This document shows, piece by piece, positions 1 to 6,454 of a DNA stretch of 6,964 bases. The position numbers and the translations under genes were made by a program. The notes beneath the pieces are model-generated. The model did no database searches and had not been told where the DNA came from. It saw only the letters and a program-made list of their open reading frames with translations. Numbering within the stretch: position 1 is the stretch's first letter; every line of letters starts with the position of its first letter. Source of the DNA: Bacteriovoracaceae bacterium UBA2394 (lineage in GTDB: Bacteria > Bdellovibrionota > UBA2394); assembly GCA_002343335.1 (NCBI GenBank), contig DDSI01000205.1, forward strand, positions 1 through 6,964. The letters are read 5' to 3'.

Positions 1-999
1 ATTTTGGGCGAGAAGGGGGATGTCCTCCGCTCTCTCTCGCAGAGGCGGAAGTTTGATAATGAAAACATTTAAACGATAAAAAAGATCTTCGCGAAATGCC
101 CCTTCTTCCACGGCTTCTTCTAAATTTCGATTCGTCGCTGTGATCACTCGTACATCGGTCGTGTTTTCCGTCTTTCCGCCGACATGACGAAAGGTCCCAT
201 TTTCCAAAACCTTCAATAGCTTCGTTTGAAGATCGATGGAGATATCTCCAATTTCATCCAGAAAAATGGTGCCCCCATTGGCAAGTTCAAGAGCGCCAGG
301 TTCGGGTTTCCCGTCGCGGTCATGGCCAAATAACTCGCCTTCCAAAATCTTTTCCGGCATCGCAGCGCAGTTAATTGCCAGATACGGTCGATCACTTCGT
401 TTGGAGTGCTGGTGAATGGCTTTGGCGACCAGTTCCTTTCCCGTTCCCGCTTCTCCCAAAATTAAAACCGATGCCGACGTCGGAGAGATAATCTGAATTT
501 GCTTAAAGACATTCTTCATCTTCGGCGTGGAGCCATTCAATTTGCCGAAGGTTCCGAGCTTTCGAACCTTGTCCTTTAATTGGACCATCTCCAAATCAAT
601 GCGTGCTCGCTTGGCAAAATTTTCTAAAAGAATCTTAAGGCGAACTACATCGAGAGGTTTCGGGAGAAAATCGTGCGCACCGTTCTTAATCGCTTCGACC
701 GCCGTTCCAATATTTCCATGCGCGGAGAGAATAATAAAAACGCAGTGATCAAGGAGACCCTCTTCCTTCAGCGTTTGAAGGAGATTCATGCCGTCCATCT
801 CTGGCATCACCAAATCGGAGAGAATAATGCTCGGTTGAAACCTTTTGACCGTCTCCAGCCCCTGACGTCCGTCATTGGCAACGGCGACATCATAACCCCA
901 ACCTTCGAGCAGGTCTTTCAAACCTGTGGCGGCATTCGATTCATCGTCTACAACGAGAATTCGCACGCGATTTTGGGGAGTGGAATCAGAAGTGGCCAT
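1..999 (-). CDS. NtrC-family response regulator lacking the GAFTGA loop (3' end outside window)
   Basis: Cytoplasmic transcriptional response regulator; 333 residues are visible and the C-terminal part, including any Fis-type DNA-binding domain, lies beyond base 1. I translated it from the ATG at 997-999. The receiver domain (about 11-130) has the acidic pair D18/D19, phospho-acceptor D62 (SDLVMPEMDG), S92 and K114 (PKP). The AAA+ domain follows a short linker: Walker A GEAGTGKE (182-189), GELFGH (221-226), Walker B GGTIFLDE (242-249), sensor ITATNRN (286-292) and arginine-finger region FREDLFYRLN (302-311). Oddity: after GELFGH the protein reads DRDGKPEPGALELANGG, so the GAFTGA loop that contacts sigma-54 is missing and the segment is about five residues shorter than in NtrC. 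The frame is intact on both sides. It starts 4 bases after the kinase stop, so the two are probably co-translated and partners. Family call is very secure; the target genes are unknown. Confidence 0.95.
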   Translation of the reverse strand, partial: MATSDSTPQNRVRILVVDDESNAATGLKDLLEGWGYDVAVANDGRQGLETVKRFQPSIILSDLVMPEMDGMNLLQTLKEEGLLDHCVFIILSAHGNIGTAVEAIKNGAHDFLPKPLDVVRLKILLENFAKRARIDLEMVQLKDKVRKLGTFGKLNGSTPKMKNVFKQIQIISPTSASVLILGEAGTGKELVAKAIHQHSKRSDRPYLAINCAAMPEKILEGELFGHDRDGKPEPGALELANGGTIFLDEIGDISIDLQTKLLKVLENGTFRHVGGKTENTTDVRVITATNRNLEEAVEEGAFREDLFYRLNVFIIKLPPLRERAEDIPLLAQN

Positions 1000-1003
1000 G
1001 TTA

Positions 1004-1741
1004 TTACTCAGTTTCCAATTTTGACTCAGCGGTTGCCGCGAGTCGACGAGGAAAGTTCAAAGTAAAGGTAGTGCCCTGGTTGGGCACAGACTCTACGCGC
1101 ACTTCGCCGCCGTGATCCCTCATCACGCGTCTCACAATGGTAAGACCGAGTCCGCTGCCCTTTGCCTTTGTCGTGAAGTAGGGATTAAAAATTTTTGACA
1201 GCATATTTTCGTCCATGCCCGGGCCCGAATCCGAAAGTCGCACAGAGATCACTCGATCATTTTGCAGAGTCTCTACTTCCATCGTACCGCCTTGCGGCAT
1301 GGCTTGGATGGAATTGATGAGCAAATTTAAAAGAGCCTGTTTGATCTGATCAGGACTTCCCGTAACGTTGGCCAGCTCAGAATTCAGTTTGAGCTCCATT
1401 CGAATTCCCTTCAGCTTCATCTCCGCAGCCAAAAAGTCCGCCAGATTTTGAATCACAGGGTTCAACTTGAAAGGGACTTTCGTAGTTTGAGCGGGGGCGG
1501 AAAGATCTAAAAAGCCTCGAATGACTTTATCCAGCCGTTTGATTTCACCCTCAATGACATCCAAATATTTTTTGGCGCGCCCAGCGGCAGGAGTTTCGGC
1601 GGCACCGGTTACCTCTAAAATGGCAGTTCGCAGCACTTCCATATTAATAATGATGGAGTTCATGGGATTCTTAATTTCATGTGCGAGGATGGCTGAAAGC
1701 TCCCCCGCGGTGGTCAATCGGTCTCTGTCTTGTACGTCCAT
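1004..1741 (-). CDS. Sensorless NtrB-like histidine kinase
   Basis: Cytoplasmic sensor kinase of 245 residues that should autophosphorylate on His and pass the phosphate to the regulator encoded next to it. The HisKA domain starts almost at the N-terminus with the H-box ILAHEIKNPMNS (phospho-His H21). The HATPase domain has the N-box ALLNLLINSIQAM (N139, N143), G1 box DSGPG (171-175), F-box IFNPYFTT (from 184) and G2 box GSGLGL (195-200). There is no PAS, GAF, HAMP or membrane segment: the protein is essentially a bare transmitter, so its input must come through a partner protein or its short N-terminus. The ATG is supported by GAGG eight bases upstream, and an in-frame TAG about 11 codons further upstream rules out a long N-terminal extension. 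It ends in TAA 4 bases before the regulator ATG. Its 5' end faces the lipoprotein gene across a 40-base gap. Confidence 0.95.
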   Translation of the reverse strand: MDVQDRDRLTTAGELSAILAHEIKNPMNSIIINMEVLRTAILEVTGAAETPAAGRAKKYLDVIEGEIKRLDKVIRGFLDLSAPAQTTKVPFKLNPVIQNLADFLAAEMKLKGIRMELKLNSELANVTGSPDQIKQALLNLLINSIQAMPQGGTMEVETLQNDRVISVRLSDSGPGMDENMLSKIFNPYFTTKAKGSGLGLTIVRRVMRDHGGEVRVESVPNQGTTFTLNFPRRLAATAESKLETE

Positions 1742-1743
1742 TC

Positions 1744-1794
1744 TTGCATCCTCAATCTGCGAAAGCTTATAGTCCTAGTAGGTGGAAATTTCGA
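1744..1794. promoter_or_regulatory. Candidate overlapping divergent promoters, kinase versus lipoprotein
   Basis: For the minus-strand kinase operon, TCGAAA (complement of 1789-1794) lies 17 bases from TATAAG (complement of 1766-1771). For the plus-strand lipoprotein gene, TTGCAT (1744-1749) lies 18 bases from TATAGT (1768-1773). The two -10 boxes overlap in CTTATAGT, and each -35 lies in or at the edge of the opposing gene. The -10 matches are 5/6; the -35 matches are only 4/6 and 3/6. The geometry is suggestive but the motifs are weak, so this is inference. Confidence 0.3.
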
Positions 1795-3074
1795 TATCTT
1801 CGTTAAAAATAGGGTTTAGAGGCTTCATAGCGGGTCTCTGTGGATTGGTCTTTCTTTCCGGGTGTGCAGTTCAAAACTCCACCCGCGAATATTTCAAAGC
1901 AGAAAAGCTCATTCAGCAGGTGAAGAAAGAGCAGCCTCAATCGCCTCGAATCCGTGAGGCGGAAGAGAAGCTTCGCAATGGAAAGTTCCTGATGGACTCC
2001 GCGCGGTATGACGTGGCTTTGAAGGAGCTCAAGGAATCGACCGCCATCGCCCAGTCGATTTTGAAGAAGGATCCCATTCCCCCGACAGCTGCAGCTCCGA
2101 CAGGATCCGCGCCCGCAGATCTTGCTGCCGTCACCCCGGAAGCTCCGGCGGCCGACGTAAAATCGGCCGAAGAGTTGGAAAAGGAAGATGCGCGGGCAAA
2201 ACTCTACAAGCGCTCTTTGCCAAAAGAAGCTCTCGCACGTTACTTAGCGGGAAAGAAGTCAGGAGCGGCAGTGCCGGCTCCTAAAAAACCTTCTTCTGCC
2301 GCAGTAGCTCCCGCACCTAAACCCGCACCCGCGAAAATCGTCGTTTCCATCCCGAAGAAAGAAGAAAAGTCGGCCGTGGAACCTGAAGACGATGTGAGTA
2401 AGAAAGCGAAAGCTGGAGCGTCGACGGAATCGAAACTCGCCACTCCGAAAGGCGCGCCCGCTGAGCAAATTGCGGAGGATGCCGATGCTGAACCCCAACT
2501 CGATTTATCGAAAGTCGAAAGTGTGGGCGAAAAGACCGCGCAATCTGCTGAAGAAAAAGAGGCGCTCAATGTGCCCGTCGACGAAAAAGTTTCGAGCAGT
2601 GAAGAGGCGCCCACTCAAAAGTTTCCTGAGCCTGTGAAAGTGACTGCACCTGCGAAGCCGGAATTTAAAAACCCTCCAGCCGTGAAGGCTCCTCCACCCA
2701 GGGAGAAGCCTAAAGCCGCTGAGAAAAAGAAAGAGGAAGACGAGTCCGCAGGCGATGTCACCTCGAAGGCCGCCGTTGGAAAACGCCGCATTCCTGGCAC
2801 GCTCGTCTTTTTTGAAAATGATGCTTCGGTGCAGCCAGACATGATGGCCGTTCTCGATCAGACGTCCAAGTATCTGCTCGACAATCCGTCGGTCACGCTC
2901 GTGTTGCAATCGCAGCTTTCTACCAAGGAGGCGGATTCCATTACTAACGCCCGTTATGAATCGGTCCGATCCTACCTCGTGGGTAAAGCCGTTCCTGAGG
3001 ATCAAATCACACTTGATACCGAGCGTCGTAAGGCGAAGAGTCCCGAATTCAAACTCTTTGTCATTGAGCATTAA
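1782..3074 (+). CDS. Outer-membrane lipoprotein with long charged linker and degenerate OmpA-like domain
   Basis: A 430-residue envelope protein. The N-terminus has a lipoprotein signal with lipobox LSGC (Cys28) and Ala at +2, which fits outer-membrane sorting. Residues about 35-95 are a helical, charged region. Residues about 96-333 are a low-complexity Ala/Pro/Lys/Glu linker, plausibly long enough to cross the periplasm. Residues about 334-430 resemble an OmpA/Pal C-terminal domain: TLVFFENDASVQPDMM, then a long helix and ARYESVRSYL. The peptidoglycan-binding GHTD motif is absent (LQSQLSTK stands in its place), while an Arg equivalent to the RAxxV arginine (R391) is kept, so wall binding is doubtful. 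The start is GTG, immediately after an in-frame TAG, with no visible Shine-Dalgarno; no better upstream start exists. Noticeably richer in G+C than the genes at the right end. A secreted unknown follows after 26 bases. Lipoprotein call is firm; OmpA relationship is moderate. Confidence 0.88.
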   Translation: MEISISSLKIGFRGFIAGLCGLVFLSGCAVQNSTREYFKAEKLIQQVKKEQPQSPRIREAEEKLRNGKFLMDSARYDVALKELKESTAIAQSILKKDPIPPTAAAPTGSAPADLAAVTPEAPAADVKSAEELEKEDARAKLYKRSLPKEALARYLAGKKSGAAVPAPKKPSSAAVAPAPKPAPAKIVVSIPKKEEKSAVEPEDDVSKKAKAGASTESKLATPKGAPAEQIAEDADAEPQLDLSKVESVGEKTAQSAEEKEALNVPVDEKVSSSEEAPTQKFPEPVKVTAPAKPEFKNPPAVKAPPPREKPKAAEKKKEEDESAGDVTSKAAVGKRRIPGTLVFFENDASVQPDMMAVLDQTSKYLLDNPSVTLVLQSQLSTKEADSITNARYESVRSYLVGKAVPEDQITLDTERRKAKSPEFKLFVIEH

Positions 3075-3100
3075 AATCACTTCTATGGAAAAATAGAGAA

Positions 3101-3940
3101 ATGCGACTTTGGAGTTTCTCCTGGTTACTGAGCGCGATCACCTTGCTCGGACTACTCGAAACTACAGTCCACGCCCGCCCTTTCATGACTCGATTGAGAG
3201 GATTCAAGGGTTGGAGTGAAGCTCAGCAGCTTTTGCGGATGGAGCGGGCCGCCAAAATTAAGAAATTTCGGAAAATGCATCACAGCGTATTGGCGGATCT
3301 GAAAAAGCGCGCGGGAGAAGAATACAAATTTTCCGGCTCTTATTGGGATGCGGGAGGCCTTGATAAATTCGTAACTACCACGCCGGAGGGATATGATATT
3401 TTTCTTCGAGCCTCTGATGGAGAGGGGACTCTCTTTATAGGGGGGGCACCCACGAATACGGGTTATCTTACATTTCGATATGATGGAATGATTCACATTG
3501 GGGGATTAGAAGGCGTGCCAAGAGGATCTCCTGTAAAAATGCCGGGAGCGGGACGTCGCCTGCGGCAAGTGCTGTCCGAGATTTCACCGCATAATATTCA
3601 CAAGTCGGAGCAGCTTATTCTCGTCAATCAGTGGCAGTTCAATGATGCGCTTCACCGAATGGTTTTTCTAAATAAGGTGAGTGAAGAGGCCTTGCTCAAG
3701 GTGCCTAGCTTTCGAGCTCTTGCAGCCACGGGAAGAAAATTGGAAATAGCCAACGATGGTGCCTATTATGCGGCCCCGTTAATTCGGCGAGAGCGCGGCG
3801 ATGCAATTCCCACGATGAAGGATTGGCTCGCGAACACGGATAGAATTAATTTCGAAGACAAGCCCACATCGGGTTTTGTTTCACCAGACAACCTAAAGTC
3901 CATTGCCGATGACTTTCGAAAAGTTATTTTCAGCGATTAA
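3101..3940 (+). CDS. Secreted protein of unknown function
   Basis: I do not recognise this 279-residue protein. The N-terminus is a classical Sec signal peptide: MR, a hydrophobic stretch to about residue 19, and a likely cut after VHA (residue 25) before RP. The mature part opens with a very basic helical segment (about 27-70, with many Lys, Arg and His). A Gly- and aromatic-rich, probably beta-rich section follows (about 78-150, including TLFIGGAPTNTGYLTFRYDG), then a mixed alpha/beta C-terminal half. It has a single Met-proximal Sec signal, no lipobox and no further membrane segment, so a periplasmic or secreted location is inferred. It begins 26 bases after the lipoprotein stop with a weak AGAGA before the ATG and may be read through from it. 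Its TAA overlaps the TAA of the opposing gene within 3937-3940. Confidence 0.85.
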   Translation: MRLWSFSWLLSAITLLGLLETTVHARPFMTRLRGFKGWSEAQQLLRMERAAKIKKFRKMHHSVLADLKKRAGEEYKFSGSYWDAGGLDKFVTTTPEGYDIFLRASDGEGTLFIGGAPTNTGYLTFRYDGMIHIGGLEGVPRGSPVKMPGAGRRLRQVLSEISPHNIHKSEQLILVNQWQFNDALHRMVFLNKVSEEALLKVPSFRALAATGRKLEIANDGAYYAAPLIRRERGDAIPTMKDWLANTDRINFEDKPTSGFVSPDNLKSIADDFRKVIFSD

Positions 3941-4572
3941 TTCGTCTTTTTGGAATCTTCCCTTAAGTGGAGAATCAACGCTCGCAGACTGAGTTCGTAA
4001 TTTCGATCCAATTTTATCCGCTGCATTCTCAAGGCAATATCGAAACTGTCGAATTTGTCTCGTTGCCTCATCGCCAGGTCATGCTGAAGACTTAGGGTGG
4101 CAAGTTCATGCAGATCTACGGGGTGGTTTCGCGCGCGAAATCTATTTAGAAGATTGAGGGCGAGGAAATTCCCACTATCCGCTAGCTTCTCCAGTCTCTC
4201 AAGATCCGTCTGATTTTGTTCCTCAATCAGTTGAATAAGGGCTGAGCTCTTTAGATAAATTCGAATCCAAGTTTCAACTTTATCCATGAGTTGTCGATGT
4301 TTCAGAAAATCCTCGTCCGATCCAAAGAGCCACTTACTTTGCGCCCTTCGAAGTAGTTCAAGGGTTTGGGGCAAATTCATCTGAAAAATTGCGGATTTGA
4401 GGTTGCTGAGTTCCGACTGATATTCTGTATCGGACTGCCAATGTTCGGGAGCTGTATATCCCTTCAAAGCAGCCGCTGCTGAAATGCAGCGATAAAGGGG
4501 ACTCATCGCAACCGCCTCCGAGGTGGTAAATGACGCTAAAAAAAGAATAGGAAGCCAAATCCTGGATTTCAC
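3937..4572 (-). CDS. Secreted alpha-helical protein of unknown function
   Basis: Unrecognised protein of 211 residues from the chosen GTG at 4570-4572. That start has GAGGG six bases upstream and gives a clean signal peptide (MKSRIWLPILFLASFTTSEAVA, cut near residue 22). A TTG at 4600-4602 would add ten residues before the signal and has no comparable ribosome site, so I reject it. The mature chain is almost wholly helical, with Leu-rich stretches such as LPQTLELLRRAQ and LNLLNRFRAR, and looks like helical-repeat (TPR/Sel1-like) architecture without a recognisable consensus. A Cys lies just after the predicted cleavage site (PLYRC), but there is no lipobox. It is divergent from the deacetylase-like gene across 85 bases, and its 5' coding part carries the dyad at 4511-4527. 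Convergent with the preceding plus-strand gene, sharing TTAA. Confidence 0.83.
   Translation of the reverse strand: MKSRIWLPILFLASFTTSEAVAMSPLYRCISAAAALKGYTAPEHWQSDTEYQSELSNLKSAIFQMNLPQTLELLRRAQSKWLFGSDEDFLKHRQLMDKVETWIRIYLKSSALIQLIEEQNQTDLERLEKLADSGNFLALNLLNRFRARNHPVDLHELATLSLQHDLAMRQRDKFDSFDIALRMQRIKLDRNYELSLRALILHLREDSKKTN
4511..4527. promoter_or_regulatory. Imperfect 17-bp dyad, candidate activator-binding site
   Basis: ACCGCCTCCGAGGTGGT has eight-base arms around one central base, and seven of the eight pairs match. It is centred about 136 bases upstream of the start predicted from the sigma-54 promoter at 4629-4644, which is the usual distance range for an enhancer-binding protein site. 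It lies inside the signal-peptide codons of the opposing gene, so it could also be coincidental. Confidence 0.25.
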
Positions 4573-4628
4573 GCATAGCCCTCGCAGGCCATTAAACTGC
4601 AAATTTCATTCCATTAACCTATGACGCA

Positions 4629-4644
4629 TGGCCCGGAAATTGCA
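4629..4644 (+). promoter_or_regulatory. Sigma-54 (-24/-12) promoter of the deacetylase-like gene
   Basis: TGGCCCGGAAATTGCA matches the core consensus TGGCACGRNNNTTGCW at all but one fixed position (C for A in the -24 element). The invariant GG (4630-4631) and GC (4642-4643) are separated by exactly 10 bases. Transcription would start near 4655. That is only 3 bases before the ATG at 4658 but about 12 before the ATG at 4667. It lies in the 85-base divergent gap and points at the downstream gene. Motif match is seen; activity is inferred. Confidence 0.6.
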
Positions 4645-4657
4645 CTAGAAATGACCG

Positions 4658-5623
4658 ATGGGTCTTATGCGTGCGACATCCATTTCCATTCTTTTGTCGA
4701 TTGGTATCTCCAATGCAGACGCCTTGCCTTGCCGAGAAGTCATCAAAGTTTTTTACCGTCCTGAAATGAATGTGGCTGATTCGGGAAGTTATAGCCCTAG
4801 TGCCGGCAAGCCCGCTCAATTGATGGACTATTATCGAGCCAACAATGCTCCCACTGAAATCGTTTCATTCCCGCCGCTGTCACCGGCGGATTTCAAGGTG
4901 GTTCATGATTCTGCATACGTGGATGGAATTTTTAACCTCACTGAAAAAAATGGATTCGGAAATCGCAATCCCGAAATTGCTGACTCGCTTCGATATACCA
5001 GCGCTTCGATGCTGGCCGCTGCACGCGAAGCTTTAAAATCCGGAATCGCTCATTCTCCAACTTCAGGATTTCATCATGCTCATACGAGTTGTGCGAGTGG
5101 GTTCTGTACCTTCAATGGTTTGGCACTCACCGCGAAGATTCTGTTAGATGAAGGTGCAGTTCGAAAAGTTGCCATTGTGGATCTGGATATGCACAAAGGG
5201 GATGGAACGGATGACATTCTTTTTCGAAAAGATTTGGAGGGTCGCGTATTTCACTTCACCGCGGGCCGAGAATTCTACATTCGCGATCAAGTGCCCAGGT
5301 ATTTTGAAGCTTTGGAAAGTTTGAGAAACGACATAGAGCGAACTAAACCCGATCTTATTTTGTATCAAGCAGGCGCCGATCCTCACATAAAGGACCCTCT
5401 AGGAGGCATGCTCACGACTGCGGAGATGATGAAGCGGGATGAAATGATTTTCAAGATGGCAAGGGATTTTAATATTCCGATCGTTTGGAATTTAGCCGGT
5501 GGATATCAAATCGATTCCGACGGAACATTAAATCCGGTGCTGCGCTTGCATTACAACACCTTGCTCGCGGCCCAAGGTGTATATCGCATCAGCGAGCCCG
5601 AAGCGCTCTCCGAAACGCCTTAA
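4658..5623 (+). CDS. Exported histone-deacetylase-family (arginase/deacetylase fold) hydrolase
   Basis: A 321-residue zinc-dependent amidohydrolase of the HDAC/AcuC/acetylpolyamine-amidohydrolase superfamily, expected to remove acetyl or similar acyl groups from amines; the substrate cannot be read from sequence. Family landmarks: SPSAGKP (46-52), tandem His in TSGFHHAH (H139/H140), GFCTFNGL, the metal motif DLDMHKGDGT (D175, D177, H179; the following position, often His in HDACs, is Lys), third metal ligand in YQAGAD (D241), PLGG, and NLAGGY with catalytic-type Tyr283. All core ligands are therefore present. Unusual for the family, it has an N-terminal signal peptide (MRATSISILLSIGISNADA, from Met4), implying periplasmic or secreted action. 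ATG 4658 is given as the longest form; ATG 4667 has GATGGG just upstream and fits the predicted sigma-54 transcript better. The 3' end overlaps the opposing gene by 35 bases. Confidence 0.92.
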   Translation: MGLMRATSISILLSIGISNADALPCREVIKVFYRPEMNVADSGSYSPSAGKPAQLMDYYRANNAPTEIVSFPPLSPADFKVVHDSAYVDGIFNLTEKNGFGNRNPEIADSLRYTSASMLAAAREALKSGIAHSPTSGFHHAHTSCASGFCTFNGLALTAKILLDEGAVRKVAIVDLDMHKGDGTDDILFRKDLEGRVFHFTAGREFYIRDQVPRYFEALESLRNDIERTKPDLILYQAGADPHIKDPLGGMLTTAEMMKRDEMIFKMARDFNIPIVWNLAGGYQIDSDGTLNPVLRLHYNTLLAAQGVYRISEPEALSETP

Positions 5624-6410
5624 AGTCTCTTCTAAAATGGCGAAGATTTTTCAACGCTCCTTCCCGTTGATATTGAAAGAAGAGATTTGCTCTCGACTTA
5701 TCGAAGTTTCCAAAATGTGCACTATGCGCTTTCATTTCTGGGAAGTAAGCGGAGGCCGTGAAACGATTCGCATAGGGTTGATAGGTCGCAATGGCGTCGC
5801 TAACGCCACCAAAAACGTTTCCATAGGAAAAGGATTTCGCATGAATTTCATTTACGAAAATAAGTTGTTCTAACGTGTCCACGAGCTCGCCATGGAGCCG
5901 CTTTGCCTCGATCGACAATTTGGCGTCTGCCATAATTTCGTGGACGTTCGATTTGAGAAATGACTCCGCTTCATGAAGGTAAGAAAATCGCAGGCTTGTT
6001 CCGTGTTTCAACATGTGATGAGCACCTTCTTCTAGTAAGGCGTTCAATAAAGTCCTGGGTGGCATACCTAATTGATTCCAGTAGCGAAGAGCACTCTCGG
6101 GCCAGGGTGTCGTGCCTATTCGAATGACGTTGGATGGAATATCTAATTGCGAATCGAAAATTGGGGAGAAATGGATTGAGACGGCTTTCGACTCAATAAG
6201 GTGACGTAGGATTTGAGCCTGTGAACGTTTCAACGGTTTGTCGTACTTAAAAGCTTCCTCCAACATTTCTCGCTTATGAGTCCTCCCAAAGAGACCCTTG
6301 ATACGAACTTTGTTTTTCACGGCGTTTAACAATTCAGCGTCCGAAAGATCGGTTGCAGAGATGAACGTGGGAAACCCTAAAAGAAATAAAAGGAATAATA
6401 GGAATTGCAT
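5589..6410 (-). CDS. Secreted His-rich-motif protein of unknown function
   Basis: Unrecognised 273-residue protein. I chose the ATG at 6408-6410 because GAGGG lies five bases upstream and the protein then starts directly with a hydrophobic signal segment (MQFLLFLLFLLGFPTFISA, cut near residue 19). An upstream ATG at 6435-6437 adds nine residues with one Arg but has no ribosome site. The mature chain looks helical. Its most distinctive stretch is ALLEEGAHHMLKHG (124-137), followed by LHEAES (from 145) and VHEIMAD (from 156). Clustered His and Glu could bind metal, but no classical HExxH is present, so no enzyme is assigned. The last 20 residues are strongly basic (FRRDFKAFRRALRAR at the end). 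The final codons overlap, on the opposite strand, the 3' end of the deacetylase-like gene. A membrane-protein gene lies upstream on the same strand. Confidence 0.83.
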   Translation of the reverse strand: MQFLLFLLFLLGFPTFISATDLSDAELLNAVKNKVRIKGLFGRTHKREMLEEAFKYDKPLKRSQAQILRHLIESKAVSIHFSPIFDSQLDIPSNVIRIGTTPWPESALRYWNQLGMPPRTLLNALLEEGAHHMLKHGTSLRFSYLHEAESFLKSNVHEIMADAKLSIEAKRLHGELVDTLEQLIFVNEIHAKSFSYGNVFGGVSDAIATYQPYANRFTASAYFPEMKAHSAHFGNFDKSRANLFFQYQREGALKNLRHFRRDFKAFRRALRAR

Positions 6411-6441
6411 GCTTGCCCTCACGCTAACCACGTCCATTTTA

Positions 6442-6452
6442 GATGAGTCATC
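6442..6452. repeat. Perfect 11-bp palindrome GATGAGTCATC
   Basis: Five-base arms around one central G, in the gap before the secreted unknown gene and overlapping its predicted transcription start. It could be an operator, but short palindromes like this also arise by chance. Confidence 0.25.
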
Positions 6453-6454
6453 AG

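Noticed and set aside
673..1065. 130-residue plus-strand open frame opposite the response regulator
   Set aside because: It lies antisense to the receiver domain and crosses the kinase/regulator junction; the minus-strand products are unmistakable families.
2240..3080. Long open frames on the minus strand inside the lipoprotein gene
   Set aside because: They mirror the biased Ala/Pro/Lys/Glu codons of the real gene, give Phe/Ser/Arg-rich low-complexity products, and have no start-site or family support.
4573..4602. Longer form of the helical secreted protein starting at TTG 4602
   Set aside because: The GTG at 4572 has GAGGG at good spacing and places the signal peptide at the N-terminus; the extension adds ten residues with no ribosome site.
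5690..6200. HExxH-type metallopeptidase in the minus-strand secreted protein
   Set aside because: His and Glu are clustered (EEGAHHMLKH, LHEAES, VHEIMAD), but none forms HExxH or another catalytic signature I can name.
6411..6437. Longer form of the secreted unknown starting at ATG 6437
   Set aside because: No ribosome site precedes it, while ATG 6410 has GAGGG five bases upstream; the predicted transcript start also lies almost on top of 6437.
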